Source: Pseudomonas sichuanensis
Lineage (GTDB): Bacteria > Pseudomonadota > Gammaproteobacteria > Pseudomonadales > Pseudomonadaceae
Reading direction: 5' to 3'
Assembly (NCBI RefSeq): GCF_003231305.1
Contig: NZ_QKVM01000002.1
Location: 1-64,000 of the forward strand
DNA length: 64,000 bases
The first letter of the stretch is position 1; every line of letters starts with the position of its first letter. Of the stretch, positions 8,152 through 15,931 are shown piece by piece. The position numbers were made by a program, and so were the translations under genes. The notes beneath the pieces were generated by a model that saw only the letters and a list, made by a program, of their open reading frames with translations, searched no databases and was not told the origin of the DNA.

Positions 8152-10101
8152 TCAGTAACCGTGCAGTTCGCGGAACGGCTGGCCCTTGTGGTAAGTGATC
8201 CACTCCTGCACGTCATAGGGCAGGTAAAGCTGGCGCCGCGCCCGCGACAACGCGATGTACACGGCGCAGATGCGCGCATCGAAAGCGTAGGCATCCTTGA
8301 AGCGGTTGGTGGTCATCAGCTCGGGCGTGAGCAGTACATGGTCGAACTCAAGGCCCCCCGCCTCCTCGGCCATCATCAGCAAGAGGCTGGCACGCTGCTC
8401 GGCGACCCGTGCCGCCAGGGTGGTCAGGTCGGCGAGCTTGTAACCGTCCTGCAACCGCGCCTCGACCCACAGGAACGACTCATCGAAGCGCTCGGCATCG
8501 CGCACCTGCTGCCAGTCGAGCATGTGCGCAAAGTGCGGGTGCGGCCCTTCGGCATCCTGCATCGGGCCATGCAATGCCGCCCGGAACAGGCCGACCGCAG
8601 TGGCCATGAAGCGCCGCATATCGGGCCAGTCGGGGAATTTCAGCAGGCAACCGGTCTCGGCCAGTTCCATGGCCCAGCGCATGCTGTCCCAGCGCGAGGC
8701 AGTCAGCACCACGCAGCCTTCGGGTGGAATGAAGCCCTGGGGGAACAGCTCGATACCGACATCCACGTTGCGCGCCGCCTCGAAGGCCACTTTCGACTTC
8801 TGTGAATGCACGTCGATCAACGGGTTGATCAGGCGCTCGACCTTTGGCCCGGAGCGAACGGCGAAGGCGATATCCTTCTGGCGCACCTGACGCTCACGCC
8901 GCACCACGGCACCGGAGGCCTTCTGGTATTCGTCACCCAGGGTGATCAGCACCTGCCGCCCGCGCTCGATGACCTGCAACAGCGAGCCCGGCACGTCCTG
9001 GCTCTCATCGATGATCACGTGGCTGAAGCGAGTGGGCACACTGCAGCCGCCCAGGCTCGCGCGCTTGATCAGCAGCAGCGCTTCGAAGCCGGTCTGCGCC
9101 CCCCAGGCCGGGTGCGACTCCAGGTAGCGCCACAGCCGGCTGGCGTACTCGAGCAGAACCTGGGCATCGACGCCCGACAGCGCCTGCCGGAAGAAGGGCA
9201 AGTGGCGATTCGACAGGCTGTAGTCACGCGACTCGCAATAGCTGTGCAGCACTTCGAGGCAGATATCCAGGGCATGCTCGGCGTCGTACTGGCGCAGCCC
9301 GACGATGCCAAGCTCCTGCGCCAGCTTGAGCTTGCCCGGGCCTCGCGCTGCGGCCCTGGCGTTGGCCGGCTGCGCATCCTTGAGCAGGGCCTTGGCGAAC
9401 TGGCCGAAGGTCATGCCGACCTTGGCCTGCGGGTCCAGCCCCATGCGCTGGCGCAAGGTGCCGAGCTTGGCCGGTGTGCGTGCCAGGGCCAGCACCCGGC
9501 CGCGCGGCAGGCAATCCATCAGCGCGCCAAGCAGGTAGCTCTTGCCGATGCCGGCGTAGCCCTGGACATGGATGTCTTCGTCCAGGTTGGCGCGGATGAC
9601 CTTGAGCAGCTTGTCCTGCTCGACGGTCAGCCAGCGCTCGTTGTCGAAACCGGTCACCACCTGCTGGCTGAAGGGGTTGTCGGCTTGCTGCCGGCGGAGC
9701 CTGAAGGCGAAATCCCACTTGCCGTCGGCCAGCAGGTAATCGCCCCCCTGCACCTCTTCGTCGGTGAGCAGGCGCAACTTCGACGCCTTGATCACCTCGA
9801 GGCCGAAATACAGCTTGCGCGCATCGAACAGCCGGCGCGCCTCCGACAACAGGCTCACGTCCGCCGAATGGGGGCCATCGACTGACCAGGCCAGCAACTT
9901 GCCCAGCACCTTCTCCGCCGCCGGCGCATCGAGCTTGCCCTGGGCCTGGGCAAGGTTCTGGATCACCAGCAAGGCCGCCAGCTCAGGGTCGCTCAGCGCG
10001 TCCAGCACAGGCGCGCCTTCGGCCTGCAGCAACCCCTGGCAGCGCTCCAGGGTGATGGGCAGGAAGACAGGGCAGGAGAAATTGAAATGTTCAGGCTGCA
10101 T
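8152..10101 (-). CDS. UvrD/Rep-like superfamily I ATPase/helicase
   Basis: A 649-aa protein. Walker A is GYAGIGKSYLL (~186), Walker B VIIDESQDVPGS (~360), motif III-like 'ITLGDEYQKASG' and a motif VI-like 'YIALSRARRQLYLP' near the C-terminus. The first ~170 residues show no known domain. It is shorter than UvrD and not a close match to a named helicase, so it is best treated as a UvrD-like ATPase of unknown substrate. It is encoded in normal high-GC chromosomal DNA just outside the integrated element. Confidence 0.75.
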   Translation of the reverse strand: MQPEHFNFSCPVFLPITLERCQGLLQAEGAPVLDALSDPELAALLVIQNLAQAQGKLDAPAAEKVLGKLLAWSVDGPHSADVSLLSEARRLFDARKLYFGLEVIKASKLRLLTDEEVQGGDYLLADGKWDFAFRLRRQQADNPFSQQVVTGFDNERWLTVEQDKLLKVIRANLDEDIHVQGYAGIGKSYLLGALMDCLPRGRVLALARTPAKLGTLRQRMGLDPQAKVGMTFGQFAKALLKDAQPANARAAARGPGKLKLAQELGIVGLRQYDAEHALDICLEVLHSYCESRDYSLSNRHLPFFRQALSGVDAQVLLEYASRLWRYLESHPAWGAQTGFEALLLIKRASLGGCSVPTRFSHVIIDESQDVPGSLLQVIERGRQVLITLGDEYQKASGAVVRRERQVRQKDIAFAVRSGPKVERLINPLIDVHSQKSKVAFEAARNVDVGIELFPQGFIPPEGCVVLTASRWDSMRWAMELAETGCLLKFPDWPDMRRFMATAVGLFRAALHGPMQDAEGPHPHFAHMLDWQQVRDAERFDESFLWVEARLQDGYKLADLTTLAARVAEQRASLLLMMAEEAGGLEFDHVLLTPELMTTNRFKDAYAFDARICAVYIALSRARRQLYLPYDVQEWITYHKGQPFRELHGY

Positions 10102-10130
10102 GTGCGCTCAATGTCCAGGCAAAGGCCGAT

Positions 10131-10526
10131 TCAGGGCGTGTTGGCATCCGGCGCCTGGCCAACCAGCAGTTCGAACTGGTAAGCACCCAGTGAACCGGCC
10201 ATGCCGCCAGGATGGCGGGCACCCGGCTGAGGCTCATCGAGCACGCCATCGAGTTCGTGCAGTGCCAGCTCCAGCAACTTGCGCAGGTCACGCACGCTGC
10301 CTGCCGATAGGTTCAAATGCAGTTCGAGCAGGGCCTGGGCCGCGGCAACAGGCGCTGGCGGCGTTGCCTCGGCGAGTATGCGCTCGTGCTCCTCTTCCAT
10401 CTGGTCGAGCACCTGCGACAGCTCCAGCACCCGCTCGGGGCTGGCGGCCATCTGGTCCTTGATTTCCAGGCGGCGCAGTTGCCATTCCCGGATCTTGTGA
10501 CGGGTGAGGTCGTCGACATGTTCCAC
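10131..10526 (-). CDS. Small coiled-coil protein of unknown function
   Basis: A 131-aa product. The GTG start at 10526 was chosen because AGGAG sits 9 nt upstream; the open frame continues further but runs into the ffs remnant and is unlikely to be translated there. Residues ~5-60 are strongly charged and helical (HKIREWQLRRLEIKDQM, QVLDQMEEEHERIL), suggesting a coiled coil. No family was recognised. It is the last chromosomal gene before the element's left boundary and may be co-transcribed with the helicase-like gene 29 bp downstream. Confidence 0.65.
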   Translation of the reverse strand: MEHVDDLTRHKIREWQLRRLEIKDQMAASPERVLELSQVLDQMEEEHERILAEATPPAPVAAAQALLELHLNLSAGSVRDLRKLLELALHELDGVLDEPQPGARHPGGMAGSLGAYQFELLVGQAPDANTP

Positions 10527-10676
10527 GGTCGCTATCTCCTGGCCGAACGGACTGACACGCTGGGTGCATGATAAGGCGCCACGCACGATTGTGCAGGGGT
10601 AAAGGCTTGCGTGGGTGTAAAGAGAGGGTACAGGCGGGGTACGAAAGGTACGCGAAGCGAAAATGCCTGCGCCCAA

Positions 10677-10745
10677 AATGGAGGCGGCCCCACCAGCCAC
10701 ACCCCGGCACTCGATGTTCCCGCTATGGCTGCTCCCTTCCGGGCC
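10677..10745. repeat. attL: left copy of 69-bp direct repeat
   Basis: This 69-bp sequence is identical to 19156-19224. The copy includes the 3' part (about 62 nt, 10684-10745) of the 4.5S RNA gene, and from 10746 on it departs from ffs. The two copies bound the low-GC element, so this is the left attachment junction. The tyrosine integrase gene begins 200 bp inside it. Confidence 0.92.
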
Positions 10746-10895
10746 ATGCCGAGGCAGTATGCAAGCATGCCTTGCAGCTCGCTGAAAGCCTTGCTGCATC
10801 TGGTTTGGTGAAAAATTGATGGGGCTATACCGACAATCGTTTCAGGCATCAGAGTGTACCTGAAGCAACGCTCAAAATCTGGGGTGTGATCAGAA

Positions 10896-10934
10896 TTGTT
10901 CCACTCAATTGGTCCACTTTACTGGTCCACTCTG
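10896..10934 (+). repeat. Three direct repeats with a 13-bp period before the integrase
   Basis: TTGTTCCACT (10896), TTGGTCCACT (10909) and CTGGTCCACT (10922) start exactly 13 bp apart. The regular spacing suggests a protein-binding array, either integrase arm sites, an excisionase site or a replication iteron set. The last repeat ends 13 bp before the chosen integrase start. Confidence 0.7.
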
Positions 10935-10944
10935 GTGTTTATTC

Positions 10945-12237
10945 ATGGCCTACATTGTCCGCCGTCAGTCCATTTACTACCTCAACCTTCGACTTCCAAA
11001 GCATCTATTTCCCAGCCGCCATACCCTTCGGATATCCCTGCGAGTGCGAGAGCGGCAGGCAGCCTTGTACCTTGCCAGCTCGTTAGCTCAGCAAGTGCTT
11101 TGCCACCTAACTGAACACCCTCTGACAGCCCCTCAGACGCTGCGTGCACTATGTACGCAGTGGCGAGACTCTACCCCTAAGCCAATCACGATGGCTGCAC
11201 CACGAAGAGCTATAGCGGCCATAGCGAAGCCACAAAGCGATGGCCCTACCCTCGCAACCCTGTCCAAACTCTATACAGAAGAAGGCAAACGCGGCGGCAC
11301 ATGGCGACAGGGCAGCACCGAGGAAGTCGAGCGAGCTTTAGCTGACCTTTTCGAGCTGCTAGGCGATATGCCCGCCAAAGCCTTCGATGCACAACAAGCA
11401 CGCCTGCTAAAGGAACGGCTCAGCCTATGCCCGCAATACTTCGGCTTACGACCTGAGTTCAAGGGTAAGACGCTGAAGCAGGTAATTGAGTCAGGTAGCA
11501 CCTACAAGACCATTACCGCTGTCACTGTGAACAATCGGCTACGCAAGCTCACCGCGTTTCTGAACTGGTGCAAAGCGAACGGGTACGTAGCAGACAACCC
11601 ACTGACGGGCATGAAAGTCATGACAGGATCAGCGAAGGAAGCTCGGCTGTCATTTGAACGACACGACCTAGATGCCCTGCTGAACCGTGAGGCACTGCGA
11701 AGGGAAGCCCGTAAGCACCCTTGGCGTTACTGGCTGCCGCTCCTTGGGCGAACCACTGGGGCACGATTGGAAGAGCTGTGCCAACTGCGTGTCGATGACT
11801 TCATTGAGCAACAGGGCATCCAGTGCATCCGGATTGATGACAGCCGTGAAGGCCAGAACCTGAAAAACGCAAGCAGCCGCCGCGTGCTTCCTTTGCACCC
11901 TTCTCTGATCGATCTGTGCCTACTTCAGCATGTTGAGTCGATGAGGGTTGCTGGTGCAAATCGAGTATTCCCTGAGCTGGAAGCAGTACGTGGGAAGCTC
12001 GGGCATGCAGCCTCAAAATGGTTTGGCCGCTATAAGGCGAAACTGGGTATCACCGACCCACGCAAAACTTTCCACAGCTTCCGCCACACCTTCATCGATG
12101 ACCTGCGTGATGCTGGCGTTCAAGACTCACTGATCAAGCGGATGGTGGGTCATGAAGACAGCTCCGTAACCTTCGGCGTCTACGGCAGCAGGACGCCACT
12201 CAAGGCTATGGTTGAGGCCATGAGGCACATCAAATAA
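10945..12237 (+). CDS. int: Tyrosine recombinase (integrase) targeting ffs
   Basis: The site-specific recombinase expected to integrate and excise this element. From the ATG at 10945 it is 430 aa. The N-terminus (MAYIVRRQSIYYLNLRLP) resembles the DUF6538 domain found at the start of many phage-type integrases. The full catalytic set is present: R274 (GARLEEL), K307, H377-x-x-R380 (HSFRHTF), H403 (GHEDSS) and nucleophile Y413 (FGVYGS). An earlier in-frame start at 10909 would run through the 13-bp repeats and is less likely. It is adjacent to attL, the normal place for an integrase of this kind. Confidence 0.93.
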   Translation: MAYIVRRQSIYYLNLRLPKHLFPSRHTLRISLRVRERQAALYLASSLAQQVLCHLTEHPLTAPQTLRALCTQWRDSTPKPITMAAPRRAIAAIAKPQSDGPTLATLSKLYTEEGKRGGTWRQGSTEEVERALADLFELLGDMPAKAFDAQQARLLKERLSLCPQYFGLRPEFKGKTLKQVIESGSTYKTITAVTVNNRLRKLTAFLNWCKANGYVADNPLTGMKVMTGSAKEARLSFERHDLDALLNREALRREARKHPWRYWLPLLGRTTGARLEELCQLRVDDFIEQQGIQCIRIDDSREGQNLKNASSRRVLPLHPSLIDLCLLQHVESMRVAGANRVFPELEAVRGKLGHAASKWFGRYKAKLGITDPRKTFHSFRHTFIDDLRDAGVQDSLIKRMVGHEDSSVTFGVYGSRTPLKAMVEAMRHIK

Positions 12238-12615
12238 CTTCGAATAACCCAGCAAAAACTCTGGTTAAACCCTGCCACCTGATTGACGTTCACCTACCGT
12301 CTTTCATGCACACCCGAGTGTTTACGGGGCTTAGGGAGCGTTCAAACTAAGCAAAGTGCGTTCCCCGCAGAGCAAAGCGGTTTTTTGAAAACACGGCCGC
12401 CAAAAAAGTCAATACCTAGAGATTGCTTTTTTTCGGGAGTCGTGTAAAATTGACGGCCTGCTTCAGAGAGCAGACATACAGACTAGAAGCCTCCACCGCG
12501 ACCACCAAATTGGTGTTTTGCATGGGGGCTTAAATTTGCCTGCGATTTACCAAAACTGACCGGCACAACCTGAGAGGAATGCCTATGCGATTAACTTGAA
12601 AAGGAGACCAATACC
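12238..12615 (+). promoter_or_regulatory. Structured leader/promoter region of the rep-like gene
   Basis: This 378-bp gap contains no supported gene. It holds a sigma-70-like promoter (TTGCTT 12423-12428, 16-bp spacer, TAAAAT 12445-12450). Downstream a long leader follows: an outer stem pairing AAGCCTCC (about 12488) with GGGGGCTT (about 12524) encloses a perfect CACC-AAATT-GGTG stem (12503-12515). A five-codon-length mini-ORF (ATG at 12585 to TGA) precedes a strong AAGGAG ribosome-binding site at 12601. The leader looks made for post-transcriptional control of copy or expression. Confidence 0.55.
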
Positions 12616-13341
12616 ATGATGTACCCGCTCGCCTCGAATTCCCCAAGCAATACCGAATCCCCCGCCACCACTGTCCTCCCAGCCATCCTTCTTTCCCAAG
12701 GGGAATTGGAAGCACCGACTGCACGCAAGGAGAAGGCTTACGTTGCCCCCTTCCTTAACGTCAACGGACTGTTGATCAGTCCAACAACCGGCGAAATCTT
12801 TGGCTACGATGACAAGCCTTCTGCTTTCAGCGAACGCCCTGACTACCGACCAGAACTCAACAAGTGCCGGAGTGCTGACGATCTGAACGCGGTCCTGTCA
12901 CACGTTGATCGGCGTAAGCTGCCACCGCATACGCTGCACTCACTGATCGACTCACAGGATTACGCACATGGCGTATGGCGCCGGACAGGCGTGGACTGTC
13001 GTATCACTGTCCCGATGATGAACATTCTGAGCAAACTGCACGAACTGGTTCTTTATCGGAACATGATCATCATGACTCAAGCCGATCTGGCGAAGGCACT
13101 GGCCACTTCAGAGTCAAACCTGATGAAAAAGCTGAGCACGTTGATCAGCAGCAACATGGTCAGAATCAGCACCTCAAGACATGGCGGCATTCGCACAGGA
13201 GAGATCAAGCTGACGATCAATCCTCGCCTCATCTTCCGGGGCGACGACTGTACACGGGAGGTGTACGTGAAGGATTGGTATCTGAACCCAGCAAGCGAAA
13301 GACGGGCGCCTGCCAAAGCCACACCGAAATTCGCGGCTTAG
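12616..13341 (+). CDS. Winged-helix protein resembling plasmid replication initiators
   Basis: A 241-aa product with AAGGAG 9 nt before its ATG. The first ~110 residues are not recognised. Residues ~130-215 look like a winged helix: IIMTQADLAKALATSESNLMKKL as the helix-turn-helix, then a wing (RISTSRHGGIRTGEIKL) and the motif INPRLIFRGDD...YVKDWY. That block resembles the RepL/RepA-type replication proteins of small plasmids. Its long structured leader and the palindromic DNA just downstream (13484-13775) fit a replication role. It could instead be a transcription regulator of the element; the family match is from memory of the pattern only. Confidence 0.5.
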   Translation: MMYPLASNSPSNTESPATTVLPAILLSQGELEAPTARKEKAYVAPFLNVNGLLISPTTGEIFGYDDKPSAFSERPDYRPELNKCRSADDLNAVLSHVDRRKLPPHTLHSLIDSQDYAHGVWRRTGVDCRITVPMMNILSKLHELVLYRNMIIMTQADLAKALATSESNLMKKLSTLISSNMVRISTSRHGGIRTGEIKLTINPRLIFRGDDCTREVYVKDWYLNPASERRAPAKATPKFAA

Positions 13342-13868
13342 CTTACATCAGTTCCTTCAAAAAATTACGCAAGAAATGCCGTGCAGGCCACGGAAATCAG
13401 GGGGCTTGAAGAATTCTTATTATAGATAGAGCTTTTCGGGTGAAAACACCCTTCCCTATTGCGCAAGCAATGAGCTGTACACCGGGACAACAAACAACAA
13501 AGTTGTCCCAAATGGAAACAGCTATTATTGTTAGCTAACGCTAACGTCCAAGCGTACTAGTCCAACCAACCAATAACATGGTTGGACAACAAGAATGCGA
13601 GCAGCTACTAGAGCTACGCTCTGATCGTGCAAAACTCAATCCTGCGGATCGGATATTGTGCACAGGAACAGCGTCAGCTGTGGATAGTACGAATTAGTAG
13701 GTTTTGGGGGGCTGGTTGTTCCTCCCCCTCTACACCGTTAGGTGTCCACGATCCTGACCTACGGTCATACACCGTGCAATCAGCTGAAAGCTTGCCGCTT
13801 TCGGTGCAAACGCCCAGCGGAGCTGATCAAGGAATTTGCTTTGACGCTCCACTGAAGGTGCGCAGCCT
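13342..13868. other. Palindrome-rich noncoding region, possible origin
   Basis: 527 bp without a supported gene. It has several inverted repeats: GGGACAAC-N10-GTTGTCCC (13484-13509), the perfect palindrome GTTAGCTAAC (13530-13539), GTCCAACCA-N10-TGGTTGGAC (13560-13587), ACACC-GTTA-GGTGT (13732-13745) and ACGGT-N5-ACCGT (13761-13775). The first two long ones share a 10-bp spacer. Lying directly after the rep-like gene, this could be a replication or transfer origin or a regulator-binding cluster. Confidence 0.5.
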
Positions 13869-14177
13869 CTACCGTAGGTAAAAGTACAGAAACACTACCA
13901 CCAACAAAACGAAAATCACCCTTCCTTGAAGTACATCAGCATTCAGCTTGTCTGTCTTCATCTGCTGGTGCGTGGCAGCATCGCTCAAGCCCTGAGACTT
14001 GTAGTGCATGATCTGGTCGATTTCCCTATCGATCTTCTTGTTTTGGCCATCGTTGCTGCGCATTGTGATGCCCCACACGATCAACCAAAACCCTCCTGTC
14101 AGAACGGTCAGGATCAGGTGCAGGACGTGGTTTGTCTTCTTCTTGCGACTGGTCAGCACGAACAGTTTTTCGTTCAT
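13869..14177 (-). CDS. Small two-helix membrane protein
   Basis: A 102-aa protein. The N-terminal part has TSRKKKTNHVLHLILTVLTGGFWLIVW-type sequence: a basic stretch then a membrane segment at ~20-38. A second segment (VIFVLLVVVFLYFYL) ends the protein. The charged central loop (~40-85) is probably cytoplasmic. Short proteins with this 'SRK...HxxHLIL...GxWxxVW' N-terminus are common in Pseudomonas prophages and islands, with no known function. It is transcribed against the neighbouring element genes. A superinfection-exclusion-like role is possible but unsupported. Confidence 0.65.
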   Translation of the reverse strand: MNEKLFVLTSRKKKTNHVLHLILTVLTGGFWLIVWGITMRSNDGQNKKIDREIDQIMHYKSQGLSDAATHQQMKTDKLNADVLQGRVIFVLLVVVFLYFYLR

Positions 14178-14245
14178 TTCGTTGGTCTCTCAGAGCTAGG
14201 CGTTCGCTTCCCCGGCGTAAGGGGGCCTGAGACAATTGTATCAGT

Positions 14246-14283
14246 TAGTGTGTCACTATTTGGAGTGTCATCACTTAGTGTGT
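14246..14283. promoter_or_regulatory. Operator cluster upstream of the XRE regulator
   Basis: The perfect palindrome TAGTG-TGT-CACTA (14246-14258) is followed by AGTG-TCAT-CACT (14264-14275), and TTAGTGTGT occurs at 14245 and again at 14275, 30 bp apart. The cluster ends 34 bp before the XRE gene, resembling the paired C-boxes used by small Cro/C-type regulators for autoregulation. Confidence 0.6.
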
Positions 14284-14317
14284 TCACGATCAGGGTGCAT
14301 CCAACCATCATGAGGGG

Positions 14318-14539
14318 ATGCAGACAAACCAACACCTACGAAAGGCCTTTGGCCAACGAATCCGCTACCTACGCAGCAGCCAAGGCTTCAGCCAAGAAGC
14401 ATTCGCAGACAAATGCGGCTTTGTCCGCACCTACATGTCTCGCATTGAGATGGGCACAGCAAACCCTAGCCTTGAAGCGGCCAAGGTGCTTGCTGACGGC
14501 CTGAGCATGTCTCTGTCTGAGCTGCTTGAGGGTCTGTAA
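14318..14539 (+). CDS. XRE-family (Cro/C1-type) regulator
   Basis: A 73-aa single-domain helix-turn-helix protein (FGQRIRYLRSSQGFSQEAFADKCGF, then VRTYMSRIEMGTANPSLEAAKVLADGL). The size and layout match C-proteins of restriction systems and small element repressors. A cluster of AGTG/CACT operators lies just upstream, so autoregulation is likely. It is followed by a small conserved gene 49 bp downstream. No restriction-modification genes are present, so its targets are probably the element's own genes. Confidence 0.88.
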   Translation: MQTNQHLRKAFGQRIRYLRSSQGFSQEAFADKCGFVRTYMSRIEMGTANPSLEAAKVLADGLSMSLSELLEGL

Positions 14540-14588
14540 CCTCAGATCGACGCTACACTCAGGCTCGCCCACTCGCAGGACTACATAC

Positions 14589-14798
14589 ATGGACGAACGC
14601 CCCCCAATCACTGCTGACACACTTGAGCTGCTGCACCTCAACCAGATCGCCATACGTGCAGCTTTGGAAGAGGTGAGCTTGTGGATCAGTCAACGCGGAT
14701 CAACCAACGTGCATGACAACATCCTGAGCATCCTGCACACCCTAGACACCAATGCCGAGGCCATCGCATCAGGCATCGAATCCCTAAGATCAATGTAG
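14589..14798 (+). CDS. Small conserved Pseudomonas protein of unknown function
   Basis: 69 aa from the ATG at 14589; an earlier in-frame start overlaps nothing conserved. The sequence LLHLNQIAIRAALEEVSLWISQRGS is of a type I recognise from short hypothetical proteins common in Pseudomonas chromosomes and islands, predicted to be mostly helical. No function is known. It lies just downstream of the XRE regulator in the same direction and is probably co-transcribed with it. Confidence 0.65.
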   Translation: MDERPPITADTLELLHLNQIAIRAALEEVSLWISQRGSTNVHDNILSILHTLDTNAEAIASGIESLRSM

Positions 14799-14905
14799 GA
14801 TTCGTACTTTGTCACTTGCTTAGACGAACGTCTGTCCAATTGACAATTTGTAGTCAGGGCCTACAAAATGCCCTCACACACATTGAACGTAGTGAGTGCA
14901 CCACC

Positions 14906-15616
14906 ATGACTAATGTCGTCGCTTACATCCGAGTTTCTACCAAGGGCCAAGGTGATTCTGGCCTAGGCTTGGATGCACAGCGTGACTACATCCAACGTGC
15001 AGCAGACACGAACGGCTGGAACGTCATTGGTGAGTATGTGGATGTAGTGAGCGGCAAGCTTGCCCTTGAAGATCGACCAGAAGGTGCAAAAGCTCTGGCA
15101 GCGTGCAAACTGCACAAGGCTCAATTGTTGGTGGCCAAGCTGGATCGGCTTTCCCGCTCCGTGCTGCACATTGCTCAGCTGATGGAGCAAGTTGATTTCA
15201 AAGTGGCCACGATGCCACAGGCCAACACCTTCCAACTTCATCTATTCGCTGCCCTTGCCCAGCAGGAACGAGAGTTCATTGCAACCCGTACCAAGGAAGC
15301 TCTGACATCCCTCCAGAGGCGTGCAGACGCTGGTGATGCAATAGCCCAGCAGAAGGTGGCCAATCGTGCAGAGGCTCAAGCCAAAGGCCGTGCAGTAGCT
15401 GATATCACAGCGGCCAACACCGTTCGTATGAGCAAGATCAGCAGCTATCAAGACGGCCTCCGTCCGCATCTGGAATCCTGCCTGTACAACAAGGTGAGCA
15501 CTCTGCAATCGGTCGCTGACTGCTTGAACAAGAAAGGGCTTCGCACCCCGCGTGGTAGCGAGTTCAACGCTACGGCAGTACGCCGCCTGATGCTTTCTCT
15601 CAATGTATCGTTCTAA
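14906..15616 (+). CDS. Serine recombinase (resolvase/invertase family)
   Basis: 236 aa from the ATG at 14906. The N-terminal catalytic domain starts AYIRVSTKGQ with nucleophile S11. The active-site arginine block KLDRLSRS lies near residue 82, and the E-helix region AALAQQEREFIATRTKEAL follows at about 113-131. The C-terminal part ends in a Recombinase/Hin-like DNA-binding helix (TLQSVADCLNKKGLRTPRGSEFNATAVRRLM). It is a second recombinase besides the tyrosine integrase. It may resolve dimers of an excised circular form or be a relic of another insertion. Confidence 0.88.
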   Translation: MTNVVAYIRVSTKGQGDSGLGLDAQRDYIQRAADTNGWNVIGEYVDVVSGKLALEDRPEGAKALAACKLHKAQLLVAKLDRLSRSVLHIAQLMEQVDFKVATMPQANTFQLHLFAALAQQEREFIATRTKEALTSLQRRADAGDAIAQQKVANRAEAQAKGRAVADITAANTVRMSKISSYQDGLRPHLESCLYNKVSTLQSVADCLNKKGLRTPRGSEFNATAVRRLMLSLNVSF

Positions 15617-15931
15617 CAAAAAAAATATTGTTATAGCCAGAGTTATTTCAGATTTACTCAGCTTTTCAGAAGCCAGCTTTCCAAACGGGTTTAGCCGATT
15701 TGCTGGTTCGCTAGACGTACTACATTACTTTCGGCCAGCACACACCCTTTCATTAAGAGAGCGCATCTTTTTTCTGGCGGGGAAATTGGGTTTCCGTGCA
15801 GAATCGCATTGTCTTTTGGCGGGGACTTGGGACCGAAGCAAAACACTTCCCACCGCCCTTCCCTTTCACAACACTTAGGCAAGGAGTGAGCTGACGAAAG
15901 CATGGATAGCAGTCCTCGCAATCAATGCGAA
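15617..15931. other. Noncoding gap between convergent element genes
   Basis: 315 bp between the serine recombinase and the DprA-like gene, which converge here. Open frames crossing it lack ribosome-binding sites and family resemblance. A short imperfect direct repeat is visible, TGGCGGGGAAATTGGG near 15776 and TGGCGGGGACTTGGGA near 15819. Nothing else was recognised. Confidence 0.4.

Noticed and set aside
10684..10745. Second SRP RNA gene at the left boundary
   Set aside because: Only the 3' ~62 nt are present, without the 5' strand of the stem or a promoter; it is an attachment-site remnant.
10527..10799. Upstream extension of the 131-aa gene across attL
   Set aside because: The frame crosses the ffs remnant and the element boundary; a good Shine-Dalgarno supports the GTG at 10526.
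13484..13590. CRISPR-like repeats
   Set aside because: These are inverted repeats with different arms, not regularly spaced direct repeats with spacers, and no cas gene is present.
13627..13881. 84-codon frame in the palindromic region
   Set aside because: GTG start without ribosome-binding site, covers inverted repeats, no recognisable protein features.
15603..15878. 91-codon frame after the serine recombinase
   Set aside because: Starts inside the recombinase gene, no ribosome-binding site, no family resemblance.
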